Notes: generated by a model from the letters alone, not told the origin. A stretch of DNA of 64,000 nucleotides from Candidatus Krumholzibacteriota bacterium (GCA_016932415.1 JAFGCX010000036.1:38079-102078), one strand, 5' to 3'; numbered from the stretch's first letter, positions 8,285-17,199 are shown. Numbers and translations are program-made.

Positions 8285-9826
8285 ATGAGAATAAATGTGC
8301 TGTTACTGACAGTGAGCCTGCTGGTCTCCGGAGCCGGTCTGGCATTTGCTGAAAATAAACCGGATAAACTTACCCCGGATGAATTGACAGATATTCTCGA
8401 TTTCAGTCCAAGGACAGTCTATTACGGAGGCTGCATGATAGTCGAGGGTCAGACCGTCGACGGTCCTGTTGTAGTGATCGCCGGATCTCTCGATATACAG
8501 GATGGAGGGATCCTGCGGGGGGACGCGTGGATCATCAACGGCAGATTGATCCTCACGGGAAAAGCGATTATCGAGGGAAAAGTAAGGCTAGTAAACAGCG
8601 ATGAATACAGTTCGCATGAAGCTGTAATAACGGGAGAGATAAGTTCGTACAGATCGGAATCAAAGCTCGATGACCTGCTTTTCGAAGAAGAAGGGATAGT
8701 AAGATTCATAAAATATACCGATCCGAAAGCAGTGCGGACGAAGCTCGCCTTTGCCGGTGAATCATCCGGTAGAGTGGGATATCTTTCATTCGGAATCGGG
8801 ATCAAAAGGGAAAATGACCTGCACAGGGATCCATATGTCAAAGGGAAAGCGTGGGTCAGCATTTCCCCTTTCAAACGATCGACGAATCTTATCGCTTTCG
8901 ACGGGGAGTATTGGATACCGGTTGCCGGGAGAAGATTCGATATTGTTCTGCATGCTTTCAGCAGGCCCTGGTCAAATGACAACTGGATGCTTTCCGACAG
9001 GGAGAACAGTTTTATCATGCTGATGACGGGCGACGATTTCTTTGATTACCGGGGAAGTGATGGGGGAGAGGTGGGATTGAGATTCAAATATTCAGAGGAT
9101 CTGACCGTGAAAGCCCTTGTCTCATATCAGAATGAAAGTTCTCTCGCGGCAAATCCGCAGCAGTCCGTCCTCTATCCGACAAACAAGTACAGGGTAAATC
9201 CTGAAATTGACGAAGGGAAGAGACTTGCCGTTTCGGGGACAGTCGAATTCGACAACAGGGGAGAAGAAGTCTGGAGGGAGAATTCCTGGCTGGCGAGAAT
9301 TTGGTTTGAAAAGGGGATCGCGGACGGTCCGGGCGATTTTTCATACTCGGCATTCGAAATAGATGTCAGACGATATAATTACCTGCCGTTCGACACGAGA
9401 CTCGATTTGAGAGGGAGGTTCTTTTCATCCTTTACGAAACTGCCTCGACAGCTTTACAGGTCGTTGAACGGATATGGCGGCGTACGCGGGCTGTCAGATC
9501 GTCCATTTGAGACTGACAGAGGAGACAGGATGTCTCTCTTCTCTGTCGAAGCCAGGAGACCCCTTCCGGAGGTTCCAGTCTTTAAAATGATCTATTCCAG
9601 GTGGGATCTTCTTCTGTTCTCGGATATAGGTCTGCTTGCAAACTCAGTCAATGCCGAAGCCCCTTTCCAGTTCCTCGACATACCGTTCGCAAAATGGAAA
9701 AAGACCGCTGGTATAGGTTTCTCAGGCGAATCATTCCTTCCATACATAGGATTTTATATCGCCCAGGATCTGGATGCTGACAAGCTCGATCCAAGATATA
9801 TCATCAGATTCAACAGGTCGTTCTGA
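8285..9826 (+). CDS. Outer-membrane beta-barrel protein with bactofilin-like N-terminal head
   Basis: The 513-aa protein has a signal peptide ending near AFA (about residue 22). A region of short repeated beta turns follows (about 45-110: VDGPVVVIAGSLDIQDGG, ILRGDAWIINGRLILTG, KAIIEGKVRLV), resembling the bactofilin/polymer-forming right-handed beta helix. The rest is rich in alternating aromatic/charged strands, contains GGVRGLSDR (resembling the VRGY/F loop-6 motif of Omp85 barrels), and ends in aromatic RFNRSF, as outer-membrane barrels do. No POTRA domains are visible. The exact function is unknown. It lies 2 bases before an ABC ATPase, suggesting a linked envelope task such as export or lipid handling. 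Barrel call is fairly firm; the Omp85 relation is an inference. Confidence 0.72.
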   Translation: MRINVLLLTVSLLVSGAGLAFAENKPDKLTPDELTDILDFSPRTVYYGGCMIVEGQTVDGPVVVIAGSLDIQDGGILRGDAWIINGRLILTGKAIIEGKVRLVNSDEYSSHEAVITGEISSYRSESKLDDLLFEEEGIVRFIKYTDPKAVRTKLAFAGESSGRVGYLSFGIGIKRENDLHRDPYVKGKAWVSISPFKRSTNLIAFDGEYWIPVAGRRFDIVLHAFSRPWSNDNWMLSDRENSFIMLMTGDDFFDYRGSDGGEVGLRFKYSEDLTVKALVSYQNESSLAANPQQSVLYPTNKYRVNPEIDEGKRLAVSGTVEFDNRGEEVWRENSWLARIWFEKGIADGPGDFSYSAFEIDVRRYNYLPFDTRLDLRGRFFSSFTKLPRQLYRSLNGYGGVRGLSDRPFETDRGDRMSLFSVEARRPLPEVPVFKMIYSRWDLLLFSDIGLLANSVNAEAPFQFLDIPFAKWKKTAGIGFSGESFLPYIGFYIAQDLDADKLDPRYIIRFNRSF

Positions 9827-9828
9827 AT

Positions 9829-10761
9829 ATGAACAATAATGATGTGCCAATACTTTCGATAAGACAGCTTCGCAAGAATTTCGGAGATGTTCAGGCGCTT
9901 GGGGGAATCGATCTGACCCTTGATGGAGCGGGCGTTTACGGTTTTCTAGGGCCCAATGGCGCGGGAAAGACCACGACTTTCAAACTGATCAGCGGACTTC
10001 TCTCTCCGACTTCAGGATCTATAAGGTTGTGCGGTATCGATCTTCATGATGGCGCGAGCCGAGCGATGAAGCATCTTGGAGTACTCCTTGATTCGCCGGC
10101 ATATTATCCATATCTGACCGGGGAAGAGAATCTCGAAGTCTTCGCCAGATGGTCGGGAAAACGAGACGACAGGAAGATCAGGGATCTGCTCTGCATGGTC
10201 GGACTTGATAATGCTGCAAAAAGAAAGGTAGGCGGTTATTCGTGGGGTATGAAAAGAAGACTCGGTATAGCCGCTGCTCTTATGGATGATCCCGGGCTGC
10301 TCCTGCTTGACGAACCGACCAATGGCCTTGACCCGTCAGGAATAGCCGATATAAGAAAGTTGATACCAAGGCTTGCCTATGATAATAAGTGCGCGGTCTT
10401 TCTTTCTTCACACAGGATGGAAGAGGTCGATCAGATCTGCGAAAAGATCACGATCATCAACAAGGGAGAAATAATAGCCGCAGGATCGGTCGGGGAACTA
10501 TCCAGGGCTGAGCCTTATCTTGAAGTCACCGTCAATAATGCGGCGGAGGCTAAAGAGATCCTTCTGCGATCGCCAGGGATAAAAGGAGTCGAGCACCTCG
10601 GGGCAGGCAGGGTAAGGATAGACACGGGTGGTATCTCCCCGCCCGAGATTAACAGGGTCCTGATCGGTGGCGGTATGGAAGTCAGGCAGATATTGGAGAA
10701 AAGGGAGTCGCTTGAAGAGATATTCTTCCGTTTGACAGGGATGACAGGTAATGATGAGTGA
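9829..10761 (+). CDS. ABC-2 type transporter ATP-binding protein
   Basis: Cytoplasmic ATPase of an ABC-2 exporter, 310 aa. Motifs: Walker A GPNGAGKTT (about 42-50), Q-loop region, signature GGYSWGMKRR (the YSWGM form seen in CcmA/BcrA-type exporters), Walker B LLLLDEPTNGLD and switch SSHRMEEV. The last 80 aa form the extra C-terminal domain common to these exporter ATPases. It starts 2 bases after the barrel gene and overlaps the permease gene by 11 bases, so the three are co-translated. The substrate (drug, lipid, polysaccharide or peptide) cannot be told from sequence. Confidence 0.94.
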   Translation: MNNNDVPILSIRQLRKNFGDVQALGGIDLTLDGAGVYGFLGPNGAGKTTTFKLISGLLSPTSGSIRLCGIDLHDGASRAMKHLGVLLDSPAYYPYLTGEENLEVFARWSGKRDDRKIRDLLCMVGLDNAAKRKVGGYSWGMKRRLGIAAALMDDPGLLLLDEPTNGLDPSGIADIRKLIPRLAYDNKCAVFLSSHRMEEVDQICEKITIINKGEIIAAGSVGELSRAEPYLEVTVNNAAEAKEILLRSPGIKGVEHLGAGRVRIDTGGISPPEINRVLIGGGMEVRQILEKRESLEEIFFRLTGMTGNDE

Positions 10762-11560
10762 GACAGGAAATATAATTTCGGCGGAAAAATACAAATTGTC
10801 CAGGCGCAGATCGACGCTGTTGCTGCCGGCAGGCATAATCATTCTTTCAGCAATAATATTCTTTTCCGTGGATTTTGCCACGCAGAGGGACTGGATAGGG
10901 ATAACCAGCGGGTTTTATCTTGCCTCGTCGTCGATAGGGTGGATGATCAATATTATCGCCCTGTTGACGATCATAATAACGTCGTTTCAGATCTCAGGCG
11001 AGTTCGCCATGGGAACCGTCAAAGCGGCCTGGGTCAGGCCGGCAAGTCGAAGTTCGTGGTATGCCGGAAAACTTGTCACCGTATCGGCGGCTTCATCCCT
11101 ACTGTTTCTGATAGCGCTTGCCACCATAACGCTGCTGGCGTACTTTAAATACGGTTTCTCAAGCCTCATGGAAAAAGATTATCTTGTGCATTCAGTCTCC
11201 TCTCTGGCCGCGCGTTACGTCATGGCCTCATTACTGACGATCCTGTCCCTTATCTCTCTTGTTGTTGTGACAGCATTCGTCGCTTCTCTCTTTCTAAGAC
11301 CAGGCAGCGCGATCGCCGTGACGGTAATGCTTGCTTTCTTTATGAGTATTATCTCGATCTATCAACAGGCAGGGCCTTTTCTTCTGAGCAACTCTCTCAC
11401 GGCTCCTTTCGAACAGATGAAGGTTATGTCGAAAGGATTGCCGGTCCCATATCGGTGGAATACTTTTATCTGGCAGAACATAACATGCGCCATGGCGTAT
11501 CTCGTGCTGTTCGCGGCATCGGGACAGTACGTAATAAATAAAAAAGAGATCACTTTTTAA
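10751..11560 (+). CDS. ABC-2 type transporter permease
   Basis: Membrane partner of the preceding ATPase, 269 aa. Hydrophobic segments lie at about 17-37, 53-80, 115-135, 150-185, 188-210 and 240-260, with the SFQISGEFAMGTVKAAWVRPASR stretch typical of ABC-2 permeases between spans 2 and 3 (given here in full context only as a short family hallmark around residues 78-98). The 11-base overlap with the ATPase gene and the absence of a clear ribosome site suggest translational coupling. An ATG at 10754 is an equally possible start. The gene is followed after 28 bases by an FG-GAP protein gene on the same strand. Confidence 0.88.
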   Translation: MMSETGNIISAEKYKLSRRRSTLLLPAGIIILSAIIFFSVDFATQRDWIGITSGFYLASSSIGWMINIIALLTIIITSFQISGEFAMGTVKAAWVRPASRSSWYAGKLVTVSAASSLLFLIALATITLLAYFKYGFSSLMEKDYLVHSVSSLAARYVMASLLTILSLISLVVVTAFVASLFLRPGSAIAVTVMLAFFMSIISIYQQAGPFLLSNSLTAPFEQMKVMSKGLPVPYRWNTFIWQNITCAMAYLVLFAASGQYVINKKEITF

Positions 11561-11588
11561 ACACGTATAAGGGGAGTAACTGAAAGAC

Positions 11589-13157
11589 ATGTCAATCATA
11601 AGATCAACCGTCATGAAAGATCCCAATGTGGTTTTTATTCCGGTTCTGTTGTTCATCTTTATCCTGTCGTGGTCAGACTGTCCAGCCAGCGCTCAGGAGA
11701 GCGAAGCGTTCAGCATCTCGACGTTGAGTGTCGCAGACAAGCTGCTTGACCTGGAAGCGATCGATCTGGACCATGATGGATTGAAGGATATCCTTATCGT
11801 TCATAGAAAAGGATTGCAGCCGGAAGAGACACGATGGATATCGATATTCTGGCAGCGCGAGGGTGGTGATTTTTCCACGGCAGCGGATCAGTCCTGGGAG
11901 ATCGATACACTCGCGGTGATAATGGATATCGGAGATGTCCAGGGAGATCTCAGTAAGGAGATCTGTTTTCTTACAAGGGAAGGTGTATTTTTTTACGCGA
12001 TGGAGGAGAGGATATTCAGCACCGATCCTCAAAAACTGTTCGATTCGGAAGGATTGACTCTGTTCCCTTCAAAAAGAAACATTCCCCTTATTGATTTTAT
12101 CAGGGACTGGAATGACGACGGGATAGAGGAGATAGGAATCTTTCAGTTTGGCGGATTATCGATATTCACTCCCGATTCATTGCACAGGTACGAACGAAAA
12201 AACGAATTGTCGGTGGAACTGACGACCTATATGACAGCTGGAAGGATCGTCGATGACGAACAACTGATTCCCGGCCTGATAGCGAGTTTTAGTTTTCCGG
12301 TAACGAGGATAATCGATTATAACTCGGATGGGACTAAAGATCTCATAGCGATTAAAGGAGACCGGATAATCACCTATCTTCAGGACGGGGCCGGATCTTT
12401 TTCGCGAGATCCATTTGCCGATGTCATGTTCGATGTAAGGACCCAGAAAGAAAAGATCGAGGATACCGCGTTCGCGGAAACAGTGATCCAGGATCTGAAC
12501 AATGACGGTTATGCCGACGCCATCGTTACAAAGCAGTCCTCAAGGGGATTATCCAATTTTCGTTGCGCCATAAACATATTTTACGGCGGCGCGAATGGGT
12601 TTTCGGAAAAGCCGGACCAGGTGATCATATCGGAAGGGACCGCGTCCGAAAGGACTATTGTCCGCGATGTCAACGGAGATGGACAGCTTGATATGATCCT
12701 TCCTTCGATTAAAATCAGTATAGCCTCAATAGTCAGGTTTCTCCTGACAAAATCCGTACCTATAAATTTCAATATCTTTCTTCTTCATGAAGACGGCCGG
12801 TATTCGGACCGGCCCGATTTTTCAAAAGAAGTAAAATTCAAGATAGATTTTTCGGGAGAAACCGATGTCCAGGCGGTAAGCCTCAGGGGGGATTTCAACG
12901 GTGACAGGAAAATAGATTTTGTATTCGGTACGGGAGAAGATGAGTTGTCGATATTCCTCGGTGTTTCAGGGGACAAGGATAGGATCTTCTCGGGAAAACC
13001 GGTTTTGAAACTGGACGTACCGGCATTCGGCGAACTGCTTTGCCTGGATCTTGACGAGAATGGATATTCCGATATGGTGATCTATTATCCTCAGAGTAAA
13101 AAGAAACAAGGTCTGATAAAAGTCCTCGTCAACAACGGGAAAATAGCTATGGAATAG
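11589..13157 (+). CDS. Secreted FG-GAP/VCBS repeat protein
   Basis: Exported protein of 522 aa, function not known. The N terminus has a hydrophobic signal (VVFIPVLLFIFILSW) with likely cleavage near ASA-QE. The body contains about seven calcium-binding loops spaced along the chain: DLDHDGLKDIL, DWNDDGIEEIG, DYNSDGTKDLI, DLNNDGYADAI, DVNGDGQLDMI, DFNGDRKIDFV and DLDENGYSDMV. This is the pattern of an integrin-like beta propeller with DxDxDG loops. It ends without a sorting domain. It sits directly downstream of the ABC permease, so it may be a partner or cargo-handling protein of that system, although that is inference. ATG at 11619 is an alternative start. Confidence 0.82.
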   Translation: MSIIRSTVMKDPNVVFIPVLLFIFILSWSDCPASAQESEAFSISTLSVADKLLDLEAIDLDHDGLKDILIVHRKGLQPEETRWISIFWQREGGDFSTAADQSWEIDTLAVIMDIGDVQGDLSKEICFLTREGVFFYAMEERIFSTDPQKLFDSEGLTLFPSKRNIPLIDFIRDWNDDGIEEIGIFQFGGLSIFTPDSLHRYERKNELSVELTTYMTAGRIVDDEQLIPGLIASFSFPVTRIIDYNSDGTKDLIAIKGDRIITYLQDGAGSFSRDPFADVMFDVRTQKEKIEDTAFAETVIQDLNNDGYADAIVTKQSSRGLSNFRCAINIFYGGANGFSEKPDQVIISEGTASERTIVRDVNGDGQLDMILPSIKISIASIVRFLLTKSVPINFNIFLLHEDGRYSDRPDFSKEVKFKIDFSGETDVQAVSLRGDFNGDRKIDFVFGTGEDELSIFLGVSGDKDRIFSGKPVLKLDVPAFGELLCLDLDENGYSDMVIYYPQSKKKQGLIKVLVNNGKIAME

Positions 13158-13212
13158 TCACCCGCGAGGAGTCGCGGAAGTATGGGCTCGATCAGGGTCA
13201 TTTTACCCGTCT

Positions 13213-14523
13213 TTATCTGTCCTGGATGAATCCTCTGATCAGCTCCGAGCATCTGGAGGAAGCCCCGGTATTATTCCTGATATAAGTCTCCGCCCTCTTC
13301 CCGGCTTCTTCCATACGATCAGGTTCCCGGAGCATGCTGGCGATCCGGCTGGAAAGATCGTCAGTATCGGTTACGATGAAAGCTGCTCCGAGTTCTATCA
13401 GACGGCCCGCTTCCCAGGCATTTCCGATCCTCGGCCCAAAGAAGACAGGTAATCCCCAGACAGCCGGTTCCAGAATATTGTGGACGCCTGTCGTCCAACT
13501 TCCCCCCACGTAGGCTATGACTCCGGCGCCATAGAGTTCAGCGAGGAATCCCAGTCCATCGACGATTATCGCTCTGGCCAGAGGTTCAGCATCCGGAATC
13601 GATCCCGATAATCGCTGATGACTGACAGCTTGCCTTTCCAGCGTCTCTTCTACTTCTTTCAACCTTGTCTCATCAGTCTCGTGGGGAGCTATGATAAGCC
13701 TGATATCGTCAAATTCATCTAAAAGTCTACTGAAAGCAGAAATGACGAGTTCCTCATCCTTCGGCCAGGTGCTTCCCGCTATGATGTATCTGCTTCTCGG
13801 CACAGTCAGAAATTCCGGAAGGGATACTTTTGAGTTTTCTATCCTCGATACTACCTGATCGAATCTTATGTCGCCTGTAGTTACGATCTTTACGTCAGAC
13901 CCCAGGCGTGCCTTCAAAAGTACCGCGTCGGTGGATGATACCGAGGTGATCGCCTTCATCATCGAAAAAAGCCCGCGGTAAAGCATGCCCCTGATTCCAG
14001 ACAGGTTTTTTTCGCGTGAGGCAAAATCCACCGAAAGGAGGAGTTGTGGTATTTTCCTTCGTGATGATTCAGCGACCAGATTTGGCCATAGATCATATTT
14101 GACATAGATGACAAGATCGGGACGGAGCAGGTCGAGACAGAACATGGCGTTACCCAAAGTATCGAACGGGAGGTAATCGGTGAATATTATAGACCTGTTC
14201 TTTGCCGCCCGGTCAGATTTGTTATAATACTCATATCCCGATGGAGAATAAAAAGTCAGGGCGACCTGGCAGGCCGGTTCGGGCCCTGATTCAAGAATAT
14301 CGAGGATCGGCCTTATTTGAAGGAACTCTCCGACAGATGAGACGTGGATCCAGATCAAGGGCCTTTTCCTGTCAACTTTGGCCGATTTTTCAAGCCAGCG
14401 TTTTTTGATACCCTTTCTTGCCTCTATCGTTCTGGCGGTTTTATTGTTGAACAGAGCGACAGGCCTGGACAGCGCCAGGGCAAGGGGGAGAAAGGCATTA
14501 TAGATGGCCAGGATCGTCTTCAC
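13213..14523 (-). CDS. waaA: 3-deoxy-D-manno-octulosonic acid (Kdo) transferase
   Basis: Transfers Kdo from CMP-Kdo to lipid A precursor on the inner face of the inner membrane (GT30). The 436-aa length is normal. Visible are the N-terminal membrane anchor (TILAIYNAFLPLALAL), WIHVSSVGEFLQIRPIL containing the catalytic Glu of the SVGE motif, VIYVKYDLWPNL, SVSSTDAVLLKARLG, AGSTWPKDEELVI, APHETDE and YVGGSWTTGVHNILEPAVWG. The start is GTG at 14523, which overlaps the waaF-type stop as GTGA; the longer upstream frame reads through that gene and is unlikely. The product shows the cell makes LPS. Confidence 0.95.
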   Translation of the reverse strand: MKTILAIYNAFLPLALALSRPVALFNNKTARTIEARKGIKKRWLEKSAKVDRKRPLIWIHVSSVGEFLQIRPILDILESGPEPACQVALTFYSPSGYEYYNKSDRAAKNRSIIFTDYLPFDTLGNAMFCLDLLRPDLVIYVKYDLWPNLVAESSRRKIPQLLLSVDFASREKNLSGIRGMLYRGLFSMMKAITSVSSTDAVLLKARLGSDVKIVTTGDIRFDQVVSRIENSKVSLPEFLTVPRSRYIIAGSTWPKDEELVISAFSRLLDEFDDIRLIIAPHETDETRLKEVEETLERQAVSHQRLSGSIPDAEPLARAIIVDGLGFLAELYGAGVIAYVGGSWTTGVHNILEPAVWGLPVFFGPRIGNAWEAGRLIELGAAFIVTDTDDLSSRIASMLREPDRMEEAGKRAETYIRNNTGASSRCSELIRGFIQDR

Positions 14524-15593
14524 GAGCCTATTTCCTTTTCTTTTCCGCCGACCCGGGATCCTTCGATCACGTCGATCGCCGCGACAAAGACTTCTTCCAC
14601 CTGGATCTTTCGCAGGCATTCGATCGTCCCGAATTTACATATCACAGAACCATTTCTCGAACAGGGCCTGCAATCAAGATCTGTCTCGAGTGCCCTGCTT
14701 TTTTCCATTCGGGGGTAGAATCCGAATTCCTTTACCGTAGGGCCGAAAAGTGCCACCACGGGAGTACCCACGCTTTCCGCCAGATGGAGAGGCGCGGAAT
14801 CATTTGTTACCAGAAGAGCGCATCGCTTCAGCAGTGCCGCTGTCTCAAGGACACTGAGCCGTCCGGAGGAATCAAGGACTTTGCCTATGGATCGCGCGAT
14901 CCTGCCGCACAGTGGCGATTCCGACCCGTCTCCGATAAGTATGATTCCATACCCTTTCCCATCGAGTCTTGAGGCGAGTTCGGAAAAATACTCGACGGGC
15001 CACCTTTTCGTATCCCATCTTGCGCCTGGAGCTATCGCAACGGGAATCGTCCCTGATACTGTTGAAGCTTCAATCAAATCATCAGATATCCTGATCGCCT
15101 CGTCCGGAAGAGAAAGAAAGTGTTCCTTCCCCGAAAGATCGATCCCGAGTTCCTTTGCAAGGTCGAGATATTGATCCTTTATATGAATTGACGATGAGTA
15201 AAGATTCTGTTTGCCTTTGATGAGGAGGACCTTTTTCGCGTGGTGTTTTTTTATTCTTACCTTTTTCCCTGCCAGCAGGAAAAACGAGAGAATGATGCTT
15301 CGTATCACGTTATGGGCATCTACGATGATATCGTATTTTTCATTCCTTAACCGTCTGAAAAGGGAATAGAGGTTTCCCAGTCCAGGTCCTTCAAGGAGAT
15401 GGATATCGGTTATCGCCGGTGACGGGGCAAAAAGGATGGAATATTCCCTCTTCGTGACGAGATCTATCCTCGCGCGTGGATACCCTCTTTTGATCTCTTT
15501 AAGCATAGGGTCAAGAAGGATCAGGTCGCCAAGCGAGCTGAACCTGATCACAAGGATCTTGGGGGCATCTCGATCTTTTAATTCCTCTGTCAT
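14520..15593 (-). CDS. waaF: Glycosyltransferase family 9, ADP-heptose:LPS heptosyltransferase
   Basis: Adds heptose to the LPS inner core. The 357-aa protein is typical GT9: ILVIRFSSLGDLILLDPML at the N terminus, a central ILVDAHNVIRS-like segment (IIVDAHNVIRSIIL), IAPGARWDTKRWPVEYF (about 190-206), ILIGDGSESPLC, then the nucleotide-sugar motif LVTNDSAPLHLAESVGTPVV and ALFGPT. It includes a Cys-rich stretch near the C terminus (DCRPCSRNGSVIC) seen in many heptosyltransferases. It overlaps waaA by 4 bases and is the first gene of the minus-strand pair. WaaF versus WaaC specificity cannot be fixed from sequence. Confidence 0.88.
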   Translation of the reverse strand: MTEELKDRDAPKILVIRFSSLGDLILLDPMLKEIKRGYPRARIDLVTKREYSILFAPSPAITDIHLLEGPGLGNLYSLFRRLRNEKYDIIVDAHNVIRSIILSFFLLAGKKVRIKKHHAKKVLLIKGKQNLYSSSIHIKDQYLDLAKELGIDLSGKEHFLSLPDEAIRISDDLIEASTVSGTIPVAIAPGARWDTKRWPVEYFSELASRLDGKGYGIILIGDGSESPLCGRIARSIGKVLDSSGRLSVLETAALLKRCALLVTNDSAPLHLAESVGTPVVALFGPTVKEFGFYPRMEKSRALETDLDCRPCSRNGSVICKFGTIECLRKIQVEEVFVAAIDVIEGSRVGGKEKEIGS

Positions 15594-15634
15594 CCTGGGA
15601 CTCTCCGGGTGTGTTTTTCACCGATACGCCTTCG

Positions 15635-15663
15635 AATATAACTTATTGGTCTTCCTGGGTCTA
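15635..15663 (-). promoter_or_regulatory. Candidate promoter for the waaF-type/waaA pair
   Basis: Reading the minus strand: TAGACC (15663-15658), 17-base spacer, TATATT (15640-15635). This gives a short leader before the ATG at 15593. Confidence 0.35.
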
Positions 15664-15824
15664 GATGTTACTGACCCTAAGCGATCAACAAGTCGTCAGA
15701 TATATCGAATTGTTCTATTTCTTATTAATTCTGTTCAATTAGAGTAATTTTCCCCTAATAAGAAGAACTTTAAGAGATAAGTGCTGAAATGGAACGATAT
15801 TTTAATATATATTTTTCATAAAGT

Positions 15825-15853
15825 TTGTATTTTCAGTTTTAATTCATTATATT
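15825..15853 (+). promoter_or_regulatory. Candidate promoter for the HTH-cupin pair
   Basis: TTGTAT (15825-15830), 17-base spacer, TATATT (15848-15853), within an A/T-rich tract about 80 bases before the first regulator gene. The -35 element is weak. Confidence 0.35.
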
Positions 15854-15939
15854 AAGTCGAATTTCGATGCACATCAAAGAATTGCCATAGTAACTTACTT
15901 GTTTGCATATGGTTGATTAAAAAAACAGGGATGGTCTGG

Positions 15940-16500
15940 ATGGAACGCAAGAATGAAATAGGTTCGCGTATAAAGAATTTCAGACTGGCAAAAGGTCTGA
16001 CGCTTAAGGATATAGAATTAAAAGCCGAGGTCTCCGCAACTCACGTATCAGAGATCGAACGCGGCATGACATCTCCTACTGTGGGTGCCCTTTCCAAGAT
16101 CGCGAAGGCGATGGGGACTGATGTGGCCTATTTTGTGGAGAAAAAAAACCTTCGAAAGGTATCAGTCGTCAATAAAAGTAAAAGAAAAAAAATGCAGTTT
16201 ATCGACTGGGGCGCGACCTATCACTCCCTGACACAGGACCTTCCCAATCCGGTGATCTCTTTCCTTGAAGTCGAACTGGACCCCGGGATAGCCAGGCCAG
16301 AGGAGACAAGTACTCATGATGGCGAAGAATTCGCTCTGGTGACGAAAGGCGTGATGGAGATCATTATCGGTGATGAGAGGTTTATTCTTAAAGAGGGAGA
16401 CAGTATTCACTATAAGGCGAATAAACCTCACGCGATGAGAAATATCGGTGACGCGAAGTGTCGAGCTATATGGGTGACGATGCCCCCTTACAGCCTGTAA
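15940..16500 (+). CDS. XRE-type HTH regulator with C-terminal cupin domain (paralogue 1)
   Basis: DNA-binding regulator of 186 aa that probably senses a small molecule. The N-terminal lambda-repressor-type HTH (about 6-60) contains LKAEVSATHVSEIERGMTSP. The C-terminal cupin_2 barrel (about 105-180) contains THDGEEFALVTKGVMEII and LKEGDSIHYKANKPHAMRN, with the His and Glu residues that often bind metal. The start at 15940 is chosen because the neighbouring paralogue aligns from that Met (MERKNEIGSRIK versus MITKEEIGRRIK); starts at 15913 or 15931 are possible. Related proteins (SutR, PuuR types) repress metabolic or polyamine genes. The ligand is unknown. Confidence 0.88.
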   Translation: MERKNEIGSRIKNFRLAKGLTLKDIELKAEVSATHVSEIERGMTSPTVGALSKIAKAMGTDVAYFVEKKNLRKVSVVNKSKRKKMQFIDWGATYHSLTQDLPNPVISFLEVELDPGIARPEETSTHDGEEFALVTKGVMEIIIGDERFILKEGDSIHYKANKPHAMRNIGDAKCRAIWVTMPPYSL

Positions 16501-16533
16501 ATATATCCGGTGACGTTCAAAGGAGTTGAATAG

Positions 16534-17097
16534 ATGATCACGAAGGAAGAAATAGGACGCAGGATCAAGAAGATCAGGGAACAGATGCATATGACTTTGA
16601 AGAATGTCGAGGCAAAAGCCAATATCTCGGCTACACATATTTCAGAAATCGAAAGAGGAAAGACATCTCCGACTATCGGGGCCCTTTTGCGGATCGCCAA
16701 TGCCCTGGGGAAGGATCCGGCCTATTTTATCGAAGATGAGGAACTCGAAGACGTATCCTTTGTTTCTCTTGAGGACAGGCAGAAAATGACTCTTGGCAGG
16801 GCCGAGGGTGTTGTTGAGATGCTGACCAATTCCATCCCAAGCGGGAAGATCAATGCCCAGCTGATCACCCTTGCGCCGTCGGAAAAGACGGAGTTCAGTC
16901 TCCATGAGCATAATTGCGATGAATCGTCGCTTGTACTTAAAGGAAACGTCATATTCATGATAGATAATGAAAGATACGAATTAAAAGAAGGCGACAGCAT
17001 ATACTATATCGCGAGCCAGCCGCATGGGTATATTAATGCATCGACAGAGGAAGAAGCGAAAATGATATGGTTCGCGTCCGAGCGCGGCGTGGACTAG
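16534..17097 (+). CDS. XRE-type HTH regulator with C-terminal cupin domain (paralogue 2)
   Basis: Second regulator of the same design, 187 aa, 33 bases downstream of the first. HTH: VEAKANISATHISEIERGKTSP. Cupin: SLHEHNCDESSLVLKGNVIFMID and LKEGDSIYYIASQPHGYIN (quoted as positions about 115-137 and 150-168). AAAGGAG precedes the ATG at good spacing. The HTH recognition helices of the two paralogues are nearly identical, but the cupin pockets differ (HEHNCDE here versus THDGEE), implying shared DNA sites but different ligands. This is an inference. A strong terminator follows. Confidence 0.9.
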   Translation: MITKEEIGRRIKKIREQMHMTLKNVEAKANISATHISEIERGKTSPTIGALLRIANALGKDPAYFIEDEELEDVSFVSLEDRQKMTLGRAEGVVEMLTNSIPSGKINAQLITLAPSEKTEFSLHEHNCDESSLVLKGNVIFMIDNERYELKEGDSIYYIASQPHGYINASTEEEAKMIWFASERGVD

Positions 17098-17123
17098 ACA
17101 ATCATTATAGTTGATCAATCGAA

Positions 17124-17156
17124 AGGCCGGACCACCAGGTGATCCGGCCTTTTTTT
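17124..17156 (+). terminator. Rho-independent terminator after the regulator pair
   Basis: Perfect 8-bp stem AGGCCGGA/TCCGGCCT (17124-17131 with 17143-17150) followed directly by a T-run to 17156. Confidence 0.88.
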
Positions 17157-17169
17157 AGAATGATTTTTA

Positions 17170-17199
17170 TTGACACTTTAAATTTTTAAAATCTATAGT
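17170..17199 (+). promoter_or_regulatory. Promoter for the DUF1844/OmpA pair
   Basis: Perfect TTGACA (17170-17175), 18-base spacer, TATAGT (17194-17199). The predicted transcript starts near 17206, which is after the ATG at 17203 and so rules that start out for this promoter. Confidence 0.7.

Larger units (their letters stand above)
15594..15939. other. A/T-rich divergent intergenic region
   Basis: About 345 bases between the LPS pair (minus) and the first HTH-cupin gene (plus), markedly more A/T-rich than the genes around it. It contains one candidate promoter facing each way (15635-15663 minus, 15825-15853 plus). No coding frame or RNA gene was recognised. Confidence 0.55.

Noticed and set aside
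13162..13177. CCGCGA/TCGCGG hairpin between the FG-GAP gene and waaA
   Set aside because: Only a 6-bp stem with no T-run on either side; too weak to call a terminator.
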